From Lepidostoma basale (Eukaryota; Arthropoda; Insecta; Trichoptera; Lepidostomatidae), in contig JAHDVF020000177.1 of assembly GCA_022606425.2 (NCBI GenBank), positions 806,001 through 870,000 of the forward strand: 64,000 bases of DNA. Reading direction: 5' to 3'. Within the stretch, counting starts at the first letter, position 1. The number at the start of each line of letters is the position of its first letter. Position numbers and translations under genes: made by a program. The notes under the pieces were generated by a model that was not told the origin of the DNA, made no database searches, and worked only from the letters and a program-made list of their open reading frames with translations. Shown here piece by piece: positions 58,955 through 64,000 of the stretch.

Positions 58955-59260
58955 ATGAATTAAAACACATTTTTTCGACTTTTGAATGTATTTTTCTCGA
59001 CTTGTTTCGAAAGATTTACACCATCATCATCGGGATAACGATATAAACAAGAGAAAAAATAAACTCAAAATTAGAAAATTATCATCACAAAATTCCACAG
59101 TGTGAACGTTTTAAGTTATCAATAATCAGAATAACGATTTTTTAATAAATTAAAGCACTGGTTTTTCAGTTTTTATTTAATTTTTCTCGACATGTTTAGA
59201 AGGTTTTCACCTTCATAATCAGAAGGGTGTAAGCCTTATTACGTGAAGGTTTAAGTTCTT
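58955..59260. repeat. Two adjacent E-family repeats
   Basis: GAATTAAAACACATTTTTTCG, CTTGTTTCGAAAGATTTACACC, then a second unit with TTTCTCGACATGTTTAGAAGG. Confidence 0.65.
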
Positions 59261-59439
59261 ATAACGTTTCCATCATAATCCCGATGATGAATATATAATA
59301 TAATAAATGGGATAATTTATAGAACGCCATTTTCATGAATTACTCATCTCAAGGGCGCTGTAGAAGATGCTCCGTTTTATGAACCAGATAATAAAAAAAT
59401 GATAACAATAATAATAAACATATTTAGTATGAGGGCTGC

Positions 59440-59645
59440 TCCTGACGTAGTCGATTAGCCATTCCTATCAGGAAATGAAGTAAGCTTTCGAAACGTGTCG
59501 AGAAAACTAAATTCGAATGTGAAAAAAAACAGTGTTCATTTAAATATATAAAAATTCATATAAAAAAATGCAAAATTCATATCATTCAATTCATAAAAAA
59601 ACGTTATTGTGGAATTCCACAGTGTTTACGCCTTAAGTTTATGTA
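59440..59645. repeat. E-family repeat
   Basis: AAGCTTTCGAAACGTGTCGAG, AAAACAGTGTTCATTTAAAT, GTGGAATTCCACAGTGTTTACG. Confidence 0.65.
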
Positions 59646-59659
59646 AAATTAATAATCAG

Positions 59660-60330
59660 AATATTTAGCGTATACTTTTTATGAAACGAATCACCGTGCG
59701 ACGCCTCGCTCATCGCGCGAGTGCCATCTGATGTGATTGAGGGGAAGTTCAAACAATAAACGTCATAACATCAATTTTGTAATAAATATTCAAGTGATTT
59801 TAATTGCCAGTACTGCGGCTTTACGTGGTCAGACTAATAAAACATAACAGTCTTCGTATTTCCTAAAATGACGTCATAAATTCAATTAATAGTATGGCGA
59901 GGCCACCAAGAGTTTTCTGATGTATGTTTTTATGTATAAAGATTCATTTTTATGTTTATGAGAAAATTTAAGTGAATTTAAAACTTCTTAATCGAATGAT
60001 AAAATCACCCCAACACAATTTATGGATATAATTGAGAACATAAATATTGTATTATATATTATATAAAAACATACACTGCATTCTGGATTTATTTCGTTGT
60101 GAAGTGAAAATGTACGACCGGAAAGAAAAAATAATAATCAATGTTAAAGGCAATTTCATCTTAAATTACACGAGAACACGTTTATTAATTATGACATGAT
60201 ATATTTTAATATTAGTTTCATGGAATTTTATCAAAATTGGGATTAGAATATATTTTGTACTGACCGGTTTCGATACTACGAGTATAATATAATATCTTCA
60301 TAGATAGAAACACTAATGGTCACTTAGTAA
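59660..60330. other. AT-rich intronic DNA
   Basis: Nothing recognised. Confidence 0.4.
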
Positions 60331-60332
60331 CT

Positions 60333-60532
60333 TACTAACTAACCATGACGCCGTTTCCCCGAAAGGGTTCACAGAGAGGATCGACCGCCATACTGCTATG
60401 TGCTATGTGCTATCTTTCGAGATTCCTTTATATGCATACGTCGTAACACGCACGCTCGTCGATTTATTCGATATCGAATATTACCGTATTTCAATATAAA
60501 TTTTTATTTAGTCAAGCCACGCTTTACCCAAT
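60333..60532 (-). mobile_element. RTE-A 3' fragment, diverged
   Basis: CTAACTAACCATGACGCCG, CGTAACACGCACGCTCGTCG. Confidence 0.8.
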
Positions 60533-60699
60533 GCCAACACTAGAGGTTATTTTGTAAAATAAATTTTTAAAATTTTAAATCGAGAATGAGGATGTTGTTA
60601 AAGCTGTTTTATGCCGATTTTTCGAATTATATTCAAAAGTGGAATACCTGCTGACATTAATTCGAATAAGTTTGAAATTACCGAATATGTTTTTTTCAA

Positions 60700-60870
60700 A
60701 ACTAACTAATTAAATAACCACCACGCTGTCTCCTCGACCTCATTCTTTCCTGACCCCTTTTTTTCGCTTCCTCTATACTCATAAATTGTGTCATGCACTT
60801 ACGTTAATTTCTCCGACTGCTCACGTGGTCGACATTTTAATATTAGATTTATTTGATGGTGCCACGTTTT
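60700..60870 (-). mobile_element. RTE-A 3' fragment next to the last gsb exon
   Basis: AACTAACTAATTAAATAACC, GTGTCATGCACTTACG, TCACGTGGTCGACATTTTAA, TTTGATGGTGCCACG. It ends about 73 bp before the exon's splice acceptor. Confidence 0.8.
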
Positions 60871-60943
60871 TGCATATTTTTTTCTTCGTTTTCTATCATA
60901 TGTTTTTAATAAATAAACTAATTTAACTTTTTTTTGTCCACAG

Positions 60944-61064
60944 ATCATTCCTATCGATGAATCCCACCCACTATGGCTCCCACGCACACTCTCCAGGGGA
61001 GGCCAAGTCCGGCTACCCCTACATCGGCCAATTGGGAGGCATGGAGATGAGTAGAGTACACTAG
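60944..61064 (+). CDS. gsb: gooseberry last exon: C-terminus and stop codon
   Basis: The first base completes the Gly codon left open by the previous exon. Then come 39 residues beginning SFLSMNPTHYGSHAHSPGEA, rich in Tyr, Gly, His and Ser, and a TAG stop at 61062-61064. The acceptor (TTTTTTTTGTCCACAG) is strong. The phase fit (2 + 1) and the composition support it as the true final exon. The C-terminus of gooseberry proteins evolves fast, so homology alone would not prove it. If transcripts use another 3' exon this could be one of several ends. A degenerate RTE-A fragment ends about 73 bp upstream of the exon. Confidence 0.8.
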
Positions 61065-62697
61065 CAGATCTCTCACCACACCTGTAATTAATCATTATGT
61101 CATGTGTATATTCATTGTATCTTCATGGGAAAAGTGTCACATAATTTATACGTCCTTTCGTTCTGGGACCATAGACAAATTACAATCACTGAACCGTTTA
61201 ATCCTTCAGAATAATATCAACGTTAATTTGAATGTATGAATTTAATTTCTCTTTTTATTTTTTTGTATAATTTGTATATACAATACTAACATTTAAAGAA
61301 AATTTAAATTAAAATTAGCTTTATAACATCTGTCAGATCATGTAAACAATTTTGTAATATTTCAAATATGTATCTTTATCATACGAGTATGTATCACTGA
61401 AGAAGGACCGGTTGTCCGAAACATGTCTATGTAATTTTAATTTGTTTAATGTTAGTGTTGTATATACAAAGAATACAAAAAGAAAAAGAGAAATAAAGCA
61501 TCTGCAACACAAAGTATGGTGAACATAGAAGAAAAAGTATGAATTTAAAATCATTTTTTGATATTCGTTTTTAACATGATAAAATAATATTTTGTTTTCA
61601 ATGCACACAAGTGTGATATTCTTACTACGTAATATGTAAAAACAAATTTGGTGTTTTAAATCCCAGTACGATTTTATTTATTTTAATTTGAGAAAATCAT
61701 TTTGTTGTATTCCTATACTTAATCGGATACACTCGTTTTAAGAGTGTTATTTTATGAAAAAACTAATAGTTCAACGTGCACTTTTTTGAAGCTGCTATCA
61801 AAAGTTGTGCCTTATAAGTAAATCATATGGCCTTTGAATAGTGACAATATTTTGTACCATTTGTAATGATGAATTTCTTACTTAACACTTTGTACGCCAT
61901 GACAGTCACCGGTAGCTAAAATATCGGTTTATATTCCAAAAATGTATTAAAGTTAAGTAATAAAAACTTCAATTAAGTAAAAAAAATACATAATAAAAAT
62001 ATCAATCAACTATGCAATTTTTTTTTGATTTTACATAAAATTGACTGGCGAAAAAAGTGTTACGTATAACGTATCTTATCTAAATACAATTGCAGTTAAA
62101 CCCTTATGATGTTTATCTAGCATATCATATTTAAAATAAATATTTATTTAATTTAGGTAATTATATAAACCACGTAGTATTACCAAACAACCCAGTAAAA
62201 AAAATTATTAATACGTATGTATGTGAGTACTGAAAATGATTCAGAGTAATGTTAGATATATTTTATGACTTGCACTATTATTTTTGAAAAGTCATAGTTA
62301 TAATTAAAAAAAAAACTATTTTCCCCAGTGATCGGCCTAAACGAAATGTTTAATAAATCTCAGCGAATATCGCAATTATTTATATAGTTATGTAATAAGA
62401 AAATTGGATTGTTAATTTGCGTAATTAAACAAGCAAAATCGTTAGTGAATAAATTATATTAAAATGACTTGTGTGTTTCCCTGTCATTTTTAAATTGATG
62501 TGAAATTTTGAAATATTGTTCATGCTTCAGTGTAAATGTAATTTATTGTATAAATATTTGTAATTATATTATAATTTTAATTATAGAACATCAAAGCTGT
62601 GTTAGATTTATGGTAAATATAATTTGTGTAATTGTATAGTTTTATTGGCGAATGTGAGGTCAAATTATTTCCAAGTATTTTAATTGTTATAAATAAA
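61065..62697 (+). other. probable gsb 3' UTR, end uncertain
   Basis: AT-rich sequence after the stop codon. Candidate AATAAA signals lie at 61492-61497 (inside an inserted fold-back repeat) and at 62692-62697 in ATAAATAAAGATG. Which one is used cannot be told from sequence. Confidence 0.4.
61262..61540. repeat. Fold-back repeat, family F (copy 3), in the 3' UTR region
   Basis: The right half is intact: CACTGAAGAAGGACCGGTTG, TCCGAAACATGTCTATGTAA, GTTAGTGTTGTATATACAAA and AGTATGGTGAACATAGAAG. The left arm is reduced to ATACAATACTAACATTTAAA. Confidence 0.8.
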
Positions 62698-62699
62698 GA

Positions 62700-63420
62700 T
62701 GCAACGTCATCCTTGAATGATAAATACTATTTAAAAGTAGAAAATAATCAAACTTATTATAAATTTTCAATAAAACAATTGTAATTTCATGTACCTACCT
62801 ATATCTGGAATTAAATTTAAATACAAACATATACTATTTGAAGAAATATTTTGACAATTCATTAAATTATTTCGTATGTTATTTTTATTTCTTTAGTTGT
62901 TTATTTCACTACCTACACAGTAAATTAGATCATTTCATCACTTTCACATCACATATGTATTTATATTAGAAAAACTAAGTACAAAAAAAACTTCCATTTT
63001 GAAATAAATTATTGTTAACCAACTTAAATATAAAATATGAAAGATATGTTTGGTAAATCTATCTTTAATAATAACATCAAATAATGCACACTATAATGCA
63101 ATACCTATGAAACCACGTGCAAACAAATCTGTTTCTGTGTATAAACATATATTTATGAAATCTCCTTAATTGTCCATTTTTTGTTTTATAAAAATTGTAT
63201 AGGTGTCTATGTGTAAGTTGTTTAAAATGTTATAAAAATATATAAATTCAGCTACTAAAACATCTTTAATTTGTATGTTGTACCCTGATGCCTAATCAAT
63301 TAAATCCTACCCCAAAATACCGACTAATAAGTAAAGTGTCGAATATGATGTAGTAATAGCGGGTAGAATGCGAAAATAGAAAAAAATAATTCCGCAATGG
63401 AAGAAAAAAATATTTTTAAT
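62700..63420. other. AT-rich DNA downstream of gsb
   Basis: No gene or repeat recognised. Confidence 0.4.
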
Positions 63421-63425
63421 ATGAA

Positions 63426-63574
63426 CAAACAAACAAACAAACCATCACGCTGTTTCGCCGCAGAATAGTCCGTCACTTTACTCTATCCTCCACATTCATA
63501 CAACGAGCTATATACGGACGTCGATTCTTCCGACTTCTAACCATTAAAATTTGATTAATTTGGTCATGCCATAT
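63426..63574 (-). mobile_element. RTE-A 3' fragment, variant tail
   Basis: The tail is AAAC-repeat-like (AACAAACAAACAAACC) rather than CTAA, then CATCACGCTGTTTCGCC and TTTGATTAATTTGGTCATGCC. Confidence 0.75.
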
Positions 63575-63649
63575 TTTATAATACTTATTTAATTAATGGT
63601 AGTTAATTTTTAAAATTTGATAAAATTTGAAAACATCGATTACCGCCTA

Positions 63650-63835
63650 AACTATATTTTCCAGCCGTTCTTGTGTGTGACGTCACTCTCAACGCTCTAT
63701 TTTGACGCTCGCTGCCTGTCAGTTGTGATTGTCACATTTATTTTTGCCCTTTATTAGTAGTTTTAAAGATTGATTATAATCAAAACGCTCACAATGCCTG
63801 CTTAAAAGTATTGTATTGTGCCTCTGTGTAGAAAT
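63650..63835 (+). pseudogene. Possible THAP-domain remnant with 5' flank
   Basis: ATGCCTGCTTAAAAGTATTG... reads, around one early stop, as KYCIVPLCRN, which resembles the start of THAP zinc-finger domains (C-x4-C near the N-terminus). A CR1-like 3' end truncates it after about 15 codons. Confidence 0.25.
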
Positions 63836-64000
63836 AATAATAATAAAAATAATAATACGGTAACTTTTAAAGCGCTCATTTTGTGATGTAATCACCTTAA
63901 GGGCGCATTAAGACGTGTTTTAAATCTAAAAATATAAATATGAACGCTGCATCTGATATTCGCGATCGGTTAGAAAGTATAATAGAACAAAATATACAAG
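63836..64000 (-). repeat. CR1/L2-like LINE 3' end, running off the window
   Basis: Inverted ATT tail, TAAAGCGCTCATTTTG, GATGTAATCACC, GGGCGCATTAAGACGTG, then CGCGATCGGTTAGAAAGT, matching 23745-23886 inverted. Confidence 0.85.

Larger units (their letters stand above)
49549..60943 (+). other. gsb intron before the last exon, 11.4 kb
   Basis: GTAAGT...GTCCACAG, phase 2. It holds eight or more RTE-A copies, other LINE tails, a hAT MITE, E/H fold-back repeats and a few GC-rich non-repetitive blocks. Confidence 0.85.

Overview
This is eukaryotic chromosomal DNA from an insect, most probably a moth or butterfly. It is AT-rich, has long introns and is crowded with retrotransposon debris. The insect call rests on the only host gene I can assemble. 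The narrower lepidopteran call is my inference from the repeat landscape and was not tested by any search. There are no prokaryotic genes, operons or CRISPR arrays.

The host gene is on the + strand and is a Pax3/7-group transcription factor, best matched to gooseberry (gsb). Five coding exons join in frame with correct GT/AG borders and matching phases: 31278-31450 (N-terminal half of the paired domain), 31570-31828 (rest of the paired domain plus the octapeptide HSIDGILG), 47032-47231 (first three quarters of the homeodomain), 49238-49548 (recognition helix with Ser50, then a Pro/Ser/Gln/Ala-rich tail) and 60944-61064 (C-terminus and stop). Together they encode about 353 residues. The short N-terminal exon ahead of the paired domain was not found, so 1-31277 is either its first intron or intergenic DNA. 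Introns are 119 bp, 15.2 kb, 2.0 kb and 11.4 kb.

Almost everything else is repeats. The commonest is an RTE-like non-LTR retrotransposon ('RTE-A' here). About 25 copies are present, all cut at the 5' end, and most end in the same block followed by GTTA repeats; several have clear target-site duplications. A shorter relative with the same 3' end ('A-short') occurs four times. Tails of several other LINE families are present, some with GRP-rich C-termini and some CR1/L2-like with ATT tails. There are three copies of a tRNA-derived SINE, one hAT-type MITE with an exact 8-bp duplication, and several families of fold-back repeats.

Four fold-back families (F, I, H and E here) share a CTGA-hairpin-CGAAAC core that resembles a hammerhead ribozyme or the terminal repeats of Penelope-like elements. 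This is the least ordinary signal in the window. Several non-repetitive, GC-richer blocks lie in the gsb introns and 5' flank. They could be regulatory DNA, as expected around a segmentation/neural patterning gene, but that can only be settled by cross-species alignment.
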